From Caproicibacterium amylolyticum (GTDB lineage Bacteria > Bacillota > Clostridia > Oscillospirales > Acutalibacteraceae): a DNA stretch of 64,000 nt. The stretch lies in contig NZ_CP060696.1 in the NCBI RefSeq assembly GCF_014467055.1, positions 620,001 through 684,000 on the forward strand, read 5' to 3'. Below, one piece after another: positions 33,599 through 42,771 of the stretch. Numbering within the stretch: position 1 is the first letter of the stretch; each line of letters starts with the position of its first letter. A model generated the notes under the pieces. It was not told the origin of the DNA, searched no databases, and saw only the letters and a program-made list of their open reading frames with translations. Position numbers and translations under genes: made by a program.

Positions 33599-35443
33599 AT
33601 GAAAAATATGAAGATTTCAAAAAAGCTGTTCGTGGCTTTTGCTGCAATTTTAGCAGTTTTTGTTTTGCTGGCAGCCACTTCGCTTTCAAATTTGCTGTAT
33701 TCGTCCGCACAGTTCCAGACATTTTATGAGCATTCTTATCAGGCGGTACAGCTTGCACAGCAAACTGCAAGTAACCTTGAATCCGGCGCAAAGTATATTG
33801 GATATTCCATTATGACAGAAGATGCAACAAAAACAGAAGAATTTGTGAAAAATGCGAAGGAAAATCTGAGCAATTACAGCAACAGTCTGACAAAGCTGAG
33901 TCAGGTTTATCAAGGCGACCAGACTAAGCTGAAGGCGATGATGTCTGTTGTGCAAAACCTGGCAACCACGCGCGACCAGATTTTGGCGTATGCAGTTAAT
34001 AAAGAAAACGCGACCGCTTCGCAGATTTATTTCCGTGATTATCAGCCAACCCTTGACAACATGGTTGCAGCGCTGCAGGATGTGCGCGCGGATGCGCAAA
34101 AAACTGCTGATAGCAGTTATGCGGCTGCCCAAAACGCAAAAGTTGTATCTATTTTTGCTACGGTCGGTTTCAGCGCGCTTGCTTTGATAATCATTATCTT
34201 TATGGGTGTTCATCTTAGTAAGCTGTTGACAAAACCGATTCATGAAATTGAAGGTGCAGCCAAGGAAATGGCCGCTGGTAACTTCAGCAGTGTAAAGCTT
34301 ACCTATCAGTCCAAAGATGAGTACGGCCTTCTTTCTGATTCAATTCGAAAAGTAATCAGCATTTTGGATGAGGTGATACAGGACGAAGGATATCTGCTTT
34401 CCGAAATGGGAAACGGCAACTTTGAAGTGCGCTCTAACAAACTGGAAATTTACAACGGTGATTTGCTGAAACTTGTGGATTATATGCGCAATATTAATGG
34501 TACCCTGAGTGAGACGCTGCTGGGTATTCAGCAGTCCGCTAATCAGGTTTCAGGAGGCTCCGAGCAGGTTTCCAGTGCGGCGCAGGCACTTAGCCAAGGT
34601 ACTGTGGAGCAGGCAAGCTCTTTGGAAACGCTGACGGAAACTGTACAGGACATTTCAAAGCGCGTACAGGCAAATGCGAAGCATGCAAAGCGCGCAAGCG
34701 AAGATGCGTCTGGCTGCCAGCAGGAGATGGTGCAGGGCAACCAGAAGATGCAGAAAATGATTACGGCAATGAACAATATCAGCGAAACCTCCGGCGAAAT
34801 CGCCAAAATTGTAAAGACGATTGAGGACATTGCGTTCCAGACGAACATCCTTGCGCTGAATGCCTCTGTCGAGGCAGCGCGAGCCGGCTCCGCAGGCAAA
34901 GGCTTTGCTGTTGTCGCGGATGAAGTCCGCAACTTGGCCAATAAGAGCCAGAAAGCCTCACAGAGTACGGCACAGCTGATTGAGTCTTCTCTCAGTGCAG
35001 TTAAAGAAGGTACTGTCATTGTTAACGACACTGCACAGTCCTTGTCTGCTGCGGTCGAATCTATTGATAAAATCAACACTTCTGTTGCAAAGATCTCCCG
35101 CGATTCCGATGAACAGGCGAGCGCTGTTGAGCGTGTTACCGAAGGAATTGAGCAAATCAGCAGCGTTGTGCAGACTAACTCTGCAACATCTGAGGAAACA
35201 GCTGCTGCCAGTGAAGAGCTTTCCAGTCAGGCGGAAATGCTTAAGGAAACCGTTGGCAGATTTAAACTGAACACTGTGTTCTCCCAAAAAGATGGGCACG
35301 GCAATTATGTACAGGGACAGCAGGCAATGGCTGCTGCAGAACTGGTCAGCGCAAAACCGGCTCAAAAACCAGTGGCCAAGCCGGCAGTCAAGACACAGGC
35401 AAAGCCGATTCCGGTGCAGTTTGCCGGTGGGGATAAATACTAA
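33599..35443 (+). CDS. Methyl-accepting chemotaxis protein with helical-bundle sensor
   Basis: A 614-residue chemoreceptor. TM1 spans about 8-30, then a helical extracellular domain (about 32-185; [20 protein letters not shown] and [17 protein letters not shown] suggest a four-helix-bundle type). TM2 is about 187-212, followed by HAMP (about 213-265) and a HAMP-like connector ([12 protein letters not shown]). The signalling coiled coil has its tip at [20 protein letters not shown]. From there on it is very similar to the receptor at 24096-26174, but the sensor half is unrelated. The C-terminal tail is Ala/Lys/Pro/Gln-rich and ends GGDKY. The start is ATG 33599 after TGGAGGAAGAAA. Confidence 0.93.
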   Translation: MKNMKISKKLFVAFAAILAVFVLLAATSLSNLLYSSAQFQTFYEHSYQAVQLAQQTASNLESGAKYIGYSIMTEDATKTEEFVKNAKENLSNYSNSLTKLSQVYQGDQTKLKAMMSVVQNLATTRDQILAYAVNKENATASQIYFRDYQPTLDNMVAALQDVRADAQKTADSSYAAAQNAKVVSIFATVGFSALALIIIIFMGVHLSKLLTKPIHEIEGAAKEMAAGNFSSVKLTYQSKDEYGLLSDSIRKVISILDEVIQDEGYLLSEMGNGNFEVRSNKLEIYNGDLLKLVDYMRNINGTLSETLLGIQQSANQVSGGSEQVSSAAQALSQGTVEQASSLETLTETVQDISKRVQANAKHAKRASEDASGCQQEMVQGNQKMQKMITAMNNISETSGEIAKIVKTIEDIAFQTNILALNASVEAARAGSAGKGFAVVADEVRNLANKSQKASQSTAQLIESSLSAVKEGTVIVNDTAQSLSAAVESIDKINTSVAKISRDSDEQASAVERVTEGIEQISSVVQTNSATSEETAAASEELSSQAEMLKETVGRFKLNTVFSQKDGHGNYVQGQQAMAAAELVSAKPAQKPVAKPAVKTQAKPIPVQFAGGDKY

Positions 35444-35462
35444 AATAACTTGAAAATTGAGC

Positions 35463-35512
35463 AGCAGAGCCGCCGCGGGGGAAACCTTGCGGCGGCTCTG
35501 CTTTTCTTTTTC
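35463..35512 (+). terminator. Terminator of second chemoreceptor gene
   Basis: AGCAGAGCCGCCGC (35463-35476) with GCGGCGGCTCTGCT (35489-35502), then TTTCTTTTT. Confidence 0.9.
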
Positions 35513-35547
35513 GGGTGTTTTTTACAGTGGAAAGCGGGAAAGGTGTC

Positions 35548-35576
35548 TTGTCATCTGTCAACAGATATGCTATACT
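35548..35576 (+). promoter_or_regulatory. nadABC promoter with palindrome in the spacer
   Basis: TTGTCA (35548-35553), 17 bases, TATACT (35571-35576). The spacer holds ATCTGT-CA-ACAGAT (35553-35566), a perfect inverted repeat placed to block RNA polymerase; an NAD/niacin-responsive repressor such as NiaR is the natural candidate, by inference. Confidence 0.6.
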
Positions 35577-35640
35577 GAATTTTAACAAAAAATGCAGGCG
35601 CATTGCCCTGCAGTGGCAAAACAGCCGGGAGAGTAGACGT

Positions 35641-36546
35641 ATGGACGAAAAGCAATTACGGATACAGGAACTGAAAAAAGAAAAGGATGCGGTGATTCTT
35701 GCACATTATTATATGACCGGTGACGTGCAGGCAGTTGCGGATTATGTAGGCGATTCTTTTTACCTGAGCAGAATTGCACAGCAAGTTAAGGCAAAGACCA
35801 TTGTCATGTGCGGTGTACGTTTTATGGGTGAAAGCGCAAAGATACTGAACCCAGAGAAGACAGTGCTGCTTCCTGCGGCAAATGCTGACTGTCCGATGGC
35901 ACACATGGCAACTGTAAAGCGGATAGAGGAAGTACGTGCGCAGTACGATGACCTTGCGGTTGTCTGCTACGTTAATTCCACTGCGGAACTTAAAATGCAT
36001 TCGGATGTCTGTGTGACCAGTGCGAATGCCATGAAAATTGTAAAAGCGCTTCCTAACAAAAATATTTTCTTTATTCCGGATGAGAATCTTGGCCGCCACG
36101 TTGCTGCACAGCTGCCGGAAAAAAATTTCATTTATAACGACGGCTGCTGTCCGGTGCATGCATTCCTGACCGCAGAGGACGTAACAGCGGCGCGCAGTAC
36201 CCACCCCGGTGCACTGGTATTGGTTCACCCGGAGTGCCGCCCGGAAGTGACAGCACTGGCGGATTACGCCGGCAGTACTGCAGGCATCATTCAATATGCT
36301 GGTGCGAGTGACGCGAAGGAATTCATTATCGGTACGGAGCACGGGGTGCTCTATGAATTGGAAAAAGAAAATCCGGACAAAACATTTTATCCGCTGCATG
36401 AAGACCAGATTTGTCCGAACATGAAGCGTGTTACACTGGATAAAGTCATTGACGTAATGGAAAGCGGCGTACCGTTCATCAAAATGGACGCCGAAACGAT
36501 TCAAAAAGCACAGGCACCGCTGGAAAAAATGCTGGAGCTTTCCTGA
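35641..36546 (+). CDS. nadA: Quinolinate synthase
   Basis: Condenses iminoaspartate with dihydroxyacetone phosphate to quinolinate using an oxygen-sensitive [4Fe-4S] cluster. The 301 residues match the compact NadA form. Motifs seen: ILAHYYMTGDVQAVADYVGDS at the N-terminus, and cluster Cys in VMCGVRFMGESAKIL, NDGCCPVH and ICPNMKRVTL. ATG 35641 follows CGGGAGAG; an upstream ATG would place the promoter inside the gene. First of nadA-nadB-nadC, the complete de novo aspartate-to-nicotinate-mononucleotide route. Confidence 0.96.
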   Translation: MDEKQLRIQELKKEKDAVILAHYYMTGDVQAVADYVGDSFYLSRIAQQVKAKTIVMCGVRFMGESAKILNPEKTVLLPAANADCPMAHMATVKRIEEVRAQYDDLAVVCYVNSTAELKMHSDVCVTSANAMKIVKALPNKNIFFIPDENLGRHVAAQLPEKNFIYNDGCCPVHAFLTAEDVTAARSTHPGALVLVHPECRPEVTALADYAGSTAGIIQYAGASDAKEFIIGTEHGVLYELEKENPDKTFYPLHEDQICPNMKRVTLDKVIDVMESGVPFIKMDAETIQKAQAPLEKMLELS

Positions 36547-36586
36547 CGGACTTTTGCAAACATATATATAATAGGGATGATTCTAA

Positions 36587-37888
36587 ATGGTAAATGTGCA
36601 GAATTACGATGTGCTGGTAGTAGGCACCGGCGTTTCAGGCCTGTTTCTCGCACTGCATATGCCGGAAACCGCCCGCGTACTGATGATTACAAAAGCGGAT
36701 TTGGACGAAAGTGATTCTTTTCTGGCACAGGGCGGTATTTGTGTGCTGAAAAGCGAGGATGATTACGACGCGTATTTTGAGGACACGCTGCGTGCCGGAC
36801 ACTACGAAAACCGGCGGGATTCCGTGGATATCATGATTCGTTCCTCACAACACGTGATTCGGGAATTGGCACGCTTTGGGGTAGACTTTGCCCGCAAAGA
36901 CGGCGAACTGTTGTTTACGCGGGAGGGCGCGCACTCCGCACCACGTATTCTTTATCATGATGACTGTACTGGAAAAGAAATTACAAGCAAATTGCTTACC
37001 AGTGTGCAGAAACTGTCAAATGTGACGATTTTAGAGCACACGACGCTGGTGGATCTGCTCTGCGACGGCAACTGCTGCCGCGGTGCGGTGCTGCAGATGG
37101 CAGACGGCAGTGTAAAGCCTCTGTATGTGCCGAATGTGGTACTTGCAAGCGGCGGTGTTGGCGGTGTGTATGAGCATTCCACCAACTTCCCTCACCTGAC
37201 CGGTGATGCGTTGGCATTGGCCATGAAGCACGGCGTGGAACTGGAAAATATTGATTATGTGCAAATTCACCCGACAACACTTTACTCCCAAAGGCCAGGA
37301 CGCAGCTTCCTGATTTCTGAATCTGTGCGTGGTGAGGGTGCAGTCCTTCTGGACAAAAACGGGAACCGCTTTACAAACGAGCTGCTGCCGCGGGACTTGC
37401 TGACGCAGAAAATCTACAAGCAGATGAAAAAGGACGGCACCCGCCATGTGTGGCTTTCCATGCAGACCGTCCGCTGCCCGGATGTGGAAAAGCGTTTTCC
37501 GACTATCTGCGAGCGCTGCCGCGAAGAGGGCATTGACGTTCACAAGGACTGGGTGCCGGTCGTGCCGGCACAGCACTATTTCATGGGCGGTATTCATGTA
37601 AACCTTTCCAGTAAAACGACTATGGAGCATTTGTATGCAGTGGGTGAAACCGCCTGCAACGGCGTGCATGGGGCGAACCGCCTTGCCAGCAATTCCCTGC
37701 TGGAAAGTTTGGTTTTTGCGGAGCGTGCGGCGGCGGATATTTCCCTGCATGAACCAAAAAATAATACGTCGGACAGCAGTTTATTTGACCCGACTGCTTA
37801 TGAGAATCTGACACAATATTTTGCTGACAATATTTCCGCGGTTCAGGCGGAAATCGTGCGGCAGAAGCAAAGGAGAGCACAGAAATGA
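36587..37888 (+). CDS. nadB: L-aspartate oxidase
   Basis: FAD enzyme oxidising L-aspartate to iminoaspartate, feeding NadA directly. The dinucleotide fold LVVGTGVSGLFLALHM is at residues ~9-24. DESDSFLAQGGICV, the active-site region HPTTLYSQRPGRSFLISESVRGEGAVL and the FAD motif HGANRLASNSLLESLVF are present. At 433 residues it is about 100 shorter than E. coli NadB (540); the C-terminal helical domain is largely missing, as in several clostridial versions. It overlaps nadC by 4 bases (ATGA), so the two are translationally coupled. Confidence 0.95.
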   Translation: MVNVQNYDVLVVGTGVSGLFLALHMPETARVLMITKADLDESDSFLAQGGICVLKSEDDYDAYFEDTLRAGHYENRRDSVDIMIRSSQHVIRELARFGVDFARKDGELLFTREGAHSAPRILYHDDCTGKEITSKLLTSVQKLSNVTILEHTTLVDLLCDGNCCRGAVLQMADGSVKPLYVPNVVLASGGVGGVYEHSTNFPHLTGDALALAMKHGVELENIDYVQIHPTTLYSQRPGRSFLISESVRGEGAVLLDKNGNRFTNELLPRDLLTQKIYKQMKKDGTRHVWLSMQTVRCPDVEKRFPTICERCREEGIDVHKDWVPVVPAQHYFMGGIHVNLSSKTTMEHLYAVGETACNGVHGANRLASNSLLESLVFAERAAADISLHEPKNNTSDSSLFDPTAYENLTQYFADNISAVQAEIVRQKQRRAQK

Positions 37889-38736
37889 ATCCAGTAACCG
37901 CAAAATTGAATGCGGACCATCTGCTTCTGCAGGCACTGCAGGAGGACATTACCAGTGAGGACGTAACCACCAATGCAGTTATGCCGACGGCAAAGCCTGG
38001 TCAGGCAGATCTACTTTGCAAGCAGGACGGCATCCTTGCGGGTATTGATATATTTCGCCGCGTGTTTGAACTTTTGGATGAAACTGTGCAGGTAAAGGCA
38101 TTTTTCAAAGACGGCGATGCAGTAAAGAAAGGCGACCGGTTGGCGACAGTGACCGGCGATATGCGTGTGATCCTTTCCGGTGAGCGTACCGCGCTCAATT
38201 ACCTGCAGCGCATGAGCGGTATTGCAACTTATACCCATTCCGTTGCAAAACTGCTGGAGGGCAGCAAAACCAAATTGCTGGATACCCGCAAAACCACACC
38301 GAATATGCGCATCTTTGAAAAATATGCGGTTCGTGTTGGCGGCGGCTGCAACCACCGCTATAACCTTTCAGACGGTGTGCTGATTAAGGACAACCATATC
38401 GGCGCCGCAGGCGGTGTCAAAGAGGCTGTCCGCATGGCGAAGGAGTACGCCCCGTTTGTACGGAAAATCGAAATTGAAGTGGAAAATCTGGATATGCTGC
38501 GGGAAGCACTGGAGGCTGGTGCCGATATTATCATGCTGGACAACATGACACCGGAGCAGATGCGTCAGGCAGTTCAGATTGTAGACGGTCGTGCACAGAC
38601 AGAGTGCTCCGGCAACATTACCAAAGAAAATATTGCAAAAATCCTCGATATCGGGGTTGACTTTGTTTCCAGCGGCGCGCTGACGCACTCCGCACCGATT
38701 CTGGATGTTTCGCTGAAGAACCTGCACGCAGTTTGA
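37885..38736 (+). CDS. nadC: Nicotinate-nucleotide pyrophosphorylase (carboxylating)
   Basis: Converts quinolinate plus PRPP to nicotinate mononucleotide, CO2 and PPi. The 283 residues match the family. Substrate-binding residues are visible in ERTALNYLQRMSGIAT, LLDTRKTTPNMR, the GGGCNHRYNLSDGVLIKDNHI loop region and IMLDNM. It is last in the operon, followed by a strong terminator. ATG 37885 lies within the nadB stop region with AAAGGAGAG upstream. Confidence 0.97.
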   Translation: MNPVTAKLNADHLLLQALQEDITSEDVTTNAVMPTAKPGQADLLCKQDGILAGIDIFRRVFELLDETVQVKAFFKDGDAVKKGDRLATVTGDMRVILSGERTALNYLQRMSGIATYTHSVAKLLEGSKTKLLDTRKTTPNMRIFEKYAVRVGGGCNHRYNLSDGVLIKDNHIGAAGGVKEAVRMAKEYAPFVRKIEIEVENLDMLREALEAGADIIMLDNMTPEQMRQAVQIVDGRAQTECSGNITKENIAKILDIGVDFVSSGALTHSAPILDVSLKNLHAV

Positions 38737-38740
38737 AAAA

Positions 38741-38793
38741 ACAAAAGCCGGCCGTTGTTTGGCAAAAGATGTCAAGCAACGGCCGGCTTTTGT
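38741..38793 (+). terminator. Terminator of nad operon
   Basis: AAAAGCCGGCCGTTG (38743-38757) with CAACGGCCGGCTTTT (38777-38791). Confidence 0.85.
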
Positions 38794-38867
38794 ATGCGTT
38801 TGCATTTTCGGCAGGATTCGTGTAAAATCGACTTGTATACCCGAAATCTTAAAGAAGGGACGATTGC

Positions 38868-39770
38868 ATGAATCAACTGACCAAGTTCTTTCACTCTAAA
38901 AAGAAAAGAAATCGCTTTTTAATGATTGCTTCTGCCATTTTGGCGGCGGCAATCCTCCTGACAGCCATACTGCACGCCTGTACGGCACAGCAGGAGGATT
39001 CCGGTACGGCTATTCCCAGCAATGAACTGCTGATTAATGACCGGTACGAAGGGAAAAAGCTGATTCCAAAATATGATATTGCGAAAAATACCTACAAAGA
39101 CAGCAAATTTTCCACAAAAAACGGCTTGATTTCCTACGACGATAAAAACACTGCTGAGGGAATCGATGTTTCTGCGTGGCAGGGCGACATTGACTGGAAA
39201 AAGGTGAAGGCCGCTGGAATCAACTTTGCAATGCTCCGTGTGGGCTACCGCGGCCAGACTGAGGGAAAAATCCATGAAGATGAAAAATTTGAGCAGAACA
39301 TTAAAAATGCACTTGCGGCAGGTGTCGAGGTCGGCGGCTATTTCTTTTCGCAGGCTGTAACCAAAGCGGAAGCAGTGGAAGAAGCGGCCTATGTAATACA
39401 AAAGCTTGCTCCTTATAAAATTAAATGGCCGGTCGTGTTTGACTGGGAGCCGGGTGAGGGCGAAACCACTTCCTCCGCAAGTATGCGCACCGACCTGGTT
39501 ACGCCGGAGCAGGTGACGCAGTTTGTAAAGGCTTTCTGCAGCAAGGTAAAAACCTATGGCTACCAGCCCTGCTACTATACCAATAAAAACATGGCGTACT
39601 CCACGTTTAACCTGAAAGAATTGGAAGCGTACCCGATGTGGTATGCGGAGTATAAGGATCTGCCAAGTTTTTACTATCACTTTGACATCTGGCAGTATGC
39701 TTCTAAAGGCAAAGTGGATGGGGTCAGCAGTACAGTGGATTTGAATATTGCGTTCCGAAAATTTTCTTAA
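38868..39770 (+). CDS. Glycoside hydrolase family 25 lysozyme-like protein
   Basis: A 300-residue exported muramidase that would cleave the MurNAc-GlcNAc bond of peptidoglycan. A basic N-terminus and hydrophobic segment (about 17-36) end in LHAC, which resembles a lipobox but has an atypical His, so the protein is either lipid- or helix-anchored. The GH25 barrel runs from about 97: GIDVSAWQGDIDW (catalytic Asp near the strand 1 end), MLRVGYRG, YFFSQAVT, VVFDWEP (paired acidic residues) and DIWQYASKG-x-VDG. The stop overlaps by 4 bases the end of the convergent esterase gene. Confidence 0.92.
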   Translation: MNQLTKFFHSKKKRNRFLMIASAILAAAILLTAILHACTAQQEDSGTAIPSNELLINDRYEGKKLIPKYDIAKNTYKDSKFSTKNGLISYDDKNTAEGIDVSAWQGDIDWKKVKAAGINFAMLRVGYRGQTEGKIHEDEKFEQNIKNALAAGVEVGGYFFSQAVTKAEAVEEAAYVIQKLAPYKIKWPVVFDWEPGEGETTSSASMRTDLVTPEQVTQFVKAFCSKVKTYGYQPCYYTNKNMAYSTFNLKELEAYPMWYAEYKDLPSFYYHFDIWQYASKGKVDGVSSTVDLNIAFRKFS

Positions 39771-40633
39771 TCGTCTTTCGGGTCTTTGCCGCCGGGCAGT
39801 TCGCGGCGAAGCCAGTCGTCACACAAATCGGGCCAGCACGAAACTTCCGGCACAATGAGGTGAAAAGAGCGGTCGCGCAGCTGTGTCTGCACGGTAGAAA
39901 GCGATAGGCCGTGGCCGCCGTGCGGGAAAATGTGCATTTCAAACGGAATTTTTTCTTTCCGCAGGGCAAGCGCAAAAAAGAGAGAGTTTTCCACAGGAAC
40001 GCAGTCATCTTCTGAAGTGTGCCACAGGAACACCGGGGGCATGTCCGCACGCACACTGTTTTCCAAAGAAAGCCGATGCAGCAGCTCCTGCGGCGGATTT
40101 TCACCGAGCAGGTTGTCAAAGGAGCCGCGATGCGCATATTTCCCGCCGGTAATGACCGGATAGCCGAGGCAAAGTGCATCCGGGCGGGTCTGCGCGGCCG
40201 TAAGGGATAGCGGTTGGTAGATCTCCGGAGCGTCCCAGAACAGGGCAAGGGAAGCCGCCAGATGTCCGCCTGCGGAAAAGCCCATGACGGCAATGCGGCT
40301 TTCATCTACGCAGAAATGGGCGCTGTTTTGGTGAATGTAAGTCATGGAAGCGGCCGCTTCCTGCAGTGCCAGCGGATAGCGTGCGGGGGCGCAGGTGTAG
40401 CGAAGAACAAAGCACTGAAAACCGCGTGCCAGAAATTCCAGCGCAATGACCTCTGCTTCACGGTCAGAGGTCATGCAGTAGCCGCCGCCGGGGCAGACGA
40501 GAATTGCCGGCCAGGTGCGGCTGGGGCTGATTTCCTGAGAAGTGCCGCGGGCGTAGCTGTAAAGAACTGCGGTGCTGCCAAGTCCTGCAAGCGGTGGAAA
40601 CTTTTCAGCGAGGGAAATTGTTTCGGTAATCAA
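39767..40633 (-). CDS. Alpha/beta-hydrolase esterase (acetyl esterase/lipase type)
   Basis: A 288-residue cytoplasmic hydrolase. Oxyanion motif ILVCPGGGYCMTS (about 44-56) precedes the nucleophile elbow GFSAGGH (about 118-124). Catalytic Asp lies in TSEDDCVPVE and catalytic His in HIFPHGGHGLSL, completing the triad. This BD-FAE/Axe-like pattern fits enzymes removing acyl groups from plant polysaccharides or small esters; no signal peptide is present. The ATG at 40633 follows AAAGGTGG. It is convergent with the GH25 gene with a 4-base overlap and no terminator between them. Confidence 0.85.
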   Translation of the reverse strand: MITETISLAEKFPPLAGLGSTAVLYSYARGTSQEISPSRTWPAILVCPGGGYCMTSDREAEVIALEFLARGFQCFVLRYTCAPARYPLALQEAAASMTYIHQNSAHFCVDESRIAVMGFSAGGHLAASLALFWDAPEIYQPLSLTAAQTRPDALCLGYPVITGGKYAHRGSFDNLLGENPPQELLHRLSLENSVRADMPPVFLWHTSEDDCVPVENSLFFALALRKEKIPFEMHIFPHGGHGLSLSTVQTQLRDRSFHLIVPEVSCWPDLCDDWLRRELPGGKDPKDD

Positions 40634-40787
40634 TTAGAGTACCACCTTTCGGATGTAAATCATATAACTGAAAAACAGTTCTATTATACAAGCATTGCCG
40701 CAAAAAAGACAGGTGATTTTTTGAGGAAAATACCGCATAATTTATAGATTTGCATCCAAAGCTGCATTCTTACGACCAGGGTTTTGG

Positions 40788-40816
40788 TTGCAACCCTTTT
40801 TCAGGCATGATACACT
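40788..40816 (+). promoter_or_regulatory. Promoter of HAD-ispD-ispF operon
   Basis: TTGCAA (40788-40793), 17 bases, TACACT (40811-40816). The leader ends in GC-rich self-complementary sequence (GGGTACCGCGGTGCCC, 40857-40872) just before the Shine-Dalgarno. Confidence 0.6.
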
Positions 40817-40883
40817 ATTGGACAGAATACGCGCCGCACAGCGGTGTAGTCTAAAGGGGTACCGCGGTGCCCGGGAGGGTCTT

Positions 40884-41534
40884 ATGCAGGTAAAATACGC
40901 AATTTTTGATATGGACGGCACGCTGCTGGATTCCATGCACGTTTGGGACAATGTGGGACAGACTGTTCTGCGCCGCAATGGGATTCCTGTGCCGGAGGGT
41001 TTGCGCCGTGCGATGCGGGATATGACAGTAGAGGATGTTGCAAAGTATTTCAAAACACTTGGTGCCAAATGTTCGGTGGAACAGTTGATGCAGGAAATCA
41101 ACGACATTCCTTATGAAAAATATCTGTATGATGTTCAGCCCAAACCCGGTGCAGCAGCCTTTTTGCAGCGGCTGCACCGGCAGGGAGTGCCGATGTGTAT
41201 TGTGTCTAGTACGGATGCCGCAAGTATCCGTGCGGCGTTTGACCGTCTGGAACTGACCGGATTGTTTACATTCATTCTTTCCACCAACGATTTTGGCAGC
41301 GGCAAGGACAGGCCGGAGATTTTTTACGAAGCAGCCCGTCGGCTTGGCGGAAAACCGGAGGAAACCGTTGTGTTTGAAGATGCACTGTATGCCATCCGCA
41401 CGGCCAAGGCAGCGGGTTTCCAGGTCGCTGCCTTGGCGGATGAACGGGCAGCTTTTGAAAAGTCGGAAATTGAAAAGATTGCGGATGTTTACCTGCCGGA
41501 TCTGCGTGCATTTCCTTGGAAGGGAGGCTGCTGA
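40884..41534 (+). CDS. HAD-superfamily phosphatase/phosphoglucomutase-like
   Basis: A 216-residue HAD-IA protein with all catalytic motifs: FDMDGTLLDS (residues ~7-16, nucleophile and acid/base Asp), VSSTDAAS (motif II), the Lys in SGKDRPEIFYEAARRLG (motif III) and FEDALYAIRTAKAAGF (motif IV). A helical cap lies between motifs I and II. The pattern resembles beta-phosphoglucomutase and general sugar-phosphate phosphatases; the substrate is unproven. ATG 40884 follows GGGAGGG. Its stop lies 1 base before the ispD start, a conserved-looking tight coupling with isoprenoid genes. Confidence 0.88.
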   Translation: MQVKYAIFDMDGTLLDSMHVWDNVGQTVLRRNGIPVPEGLRRAMRDMTVEDVAKYFKTLGAKCSVEQLMQEINDIPYEKYLYDVQPKPGAAAFLQRLHRQGVPMCIVSSTDAASIRAAFDRLELTGLFTFILSTNDFGSGKDRPEIFYEAARRLGGKPEETVVFEDALYAIRTAKAAGFQVAALADERAAFEKSEIEKIADVYLPDLRAFPWKGGC

Positions 41535-41535
41535 T

Positions 41536-42210
41536 ATGGCTTGCTGTGCACTGATTCTGGCTGCCGGTGCTTCCACACGCATGGGCGTCCCAAAACAGGA
41601 GATTCCGCTGTTGGGCGTGCCTGCACTGGTTTATACGCTGCGCGCATTTGAGCAGGCGGACAGCATACAGCGAATCGTGCTGGTCTGCCCACCGAAGCAG
41701 GAGACACATTATCGTGAACTTGCAGATCATTGGCACTGTACCGGAAAACTTGCGGCAGTGGTGCCGGGCGGCGCGACCAGGCAGCAGTCCGCCGCCGCCG
41801 GAGCCGCCGCCGCAGGCGAGTGCGATTTTCTGGCGGTGCAGGACGGCGCGCGGGTGCTGACCCTGCCGGGGGAAATTGACTGTGTGGTGGAGGATGCCCA
41901 GAAATACGGCGCTTCCGCTCTGGCGGTGCCGGTAAAGGACACGATTAAAGTGATCAGCGCGGACGGCTTTGTCACCGATACGCCGGAGCGCAGTACCCTG
42001 TGGTCAGTCCAAACGCCGCAGGTATTCTGTATGGAGAAGTACTGCAGTTTGCTCACAGCGGCACAGGGCGACTTTACAGATGACTGCCAGCTGTTTGAGC
42101 GTGCCGGTGTGCCGGTACATTTGTGCCGCGGCAGCTACACAAATTTAAAGCTGACTACGCCGGAAGACATTCCGGCGGCGGAAGCAATTTTACGGGCAAG
42201 GGAGCAGTAA
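41536..42210 (+). CDS. ispD: 2-C-methyl-D-erythritol 4-phosphate cytidylyltransferase
   Basis: Third step of the MEP isoprenoid pathway: couples MEP with CTP to CDP-ME. The nucleotide-binding loop LILAAGASTRMGVPKQEIPL is at residues 6-25, with PGGATRQQSA, the metal site VQDGARVL (usually HDAARP) and the C-terminal MEP motif TDDCQLFE...LKLTTPED. The 224 residues match the family. ATG 41536 follows AAGGGAGGCTG. It is tightly followed by ispF (3 bases). Confidence 0.94.
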   Translation: MACCALILAAGASTRMGVPKQEIPLLGVPALVYTLRAFEQADSIQRIVLVCPPKQETHYRELADHWHCTGKLAAVVPGGATRQQSAAAGAAAAGECDFLAVQDGARVLTLPGEIDCVVEDAQKYGASALAVPVKDTIKVISADGFVTDTPERSTLWSVQTPQVFCMEKYCSLLTAAQGDFTDDCQLFERAGVPVHLCRGSYTNLKLTTPEDIPAAEAILRAREQ

Positions 42211-42213
42211 CCT

Positions 42214-42681
42214 ATGCGGATTGGGCATGGATATGATGTACACAAACTGGTAGAGGGCCGCAGGCTGATTTTGGGCGGCGTTGCCGTGCCTTATAAAAAA
42301 GGGCTTTTGGGGCATTCGGATGCGGATGTGCTGGCACACGCCATTTCGGATGCGCTGCTGGGTGCCGCTGCACTGGGGGACATCGGCTGTCTGTTTCCGG
42401 ACAGCGACCCGGCCTACAGCGGCGCAAACAGTATGCTGCTGCTGCATGAGGTCTGTGAAAAAGTGCGTACGGCGGGATATGAAATTGAAAACATTGATTC
42501 AACGATCCTCTGCCAAAGGCCGAAACTGCGCCCGTATATTGATTCCATGCGGGAACAGCTGGCGAAAGCCTGCGGCATTGCCCCAAAACAAGTCAGCGTG
42601 AAAGCCACCACCGAAGAAGGGCTTGGATTTACCGGTGCGGGTGAAGGAATTGCTGCACATGCAGTGTGCTTGCTGCGGTAA
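42214..42681 (+). CDS. ispF: 2-C-methyl-D-erythritol 2,4-cyclodiphosphate synthase
   Basis: Cyclises CDP-ME 2-phosphate to MEcPP with loss of CMP, the fifth MEP step. The zinc site is visible as GHGYDVH (D8, H10) with the later H42 in [29 protein letters not shown] and the C-terminal [18 protein letters not shown] loop are diagnostic. The 155 residues match exactly the usual trimeric enzyme subunit. The intervening ispE is not in this window. Confidence 0.97.
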   Translation: MRIGHGYDVHKLVEGRRLILGGVAVPYKKGLLGHSDADVLAHAISDALLGAAALGDIGCLFPDSDPAYSGANSMLLLHEVCEKVRTAGYEIENIDSTILCQRPKLRPYIDSMREQLAKACGIAPKQVSVKATTEEGLGFTGAGEGIAAHAVCLLR

Positions 42682-42771
42682 AAAGAATCACAGTTCTTTC
42701 TGGCAAAAAAGGCAGAAATCAGGGGTAACACATATTCTGTATAGATAGTAAATACAGAGAGGTGATACCTT

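Noticed and set aside
35500..35640. Upstream ATG (35515) for nadA adding 42 residues
   Set aside because: The promoter and its palindrome lie inside that extension and the ATG lacks a ribosome site.
40855..40875. T-box-like GGGGTACCGCGG before the HAD-ispD-ispF operon
   Set aside because: Resembles the conserved T-box GGTGGTACCGCG but lacks stem I, a specifier loop and a terminator/antiterminator, and the downstream genes are not amino-acid related.
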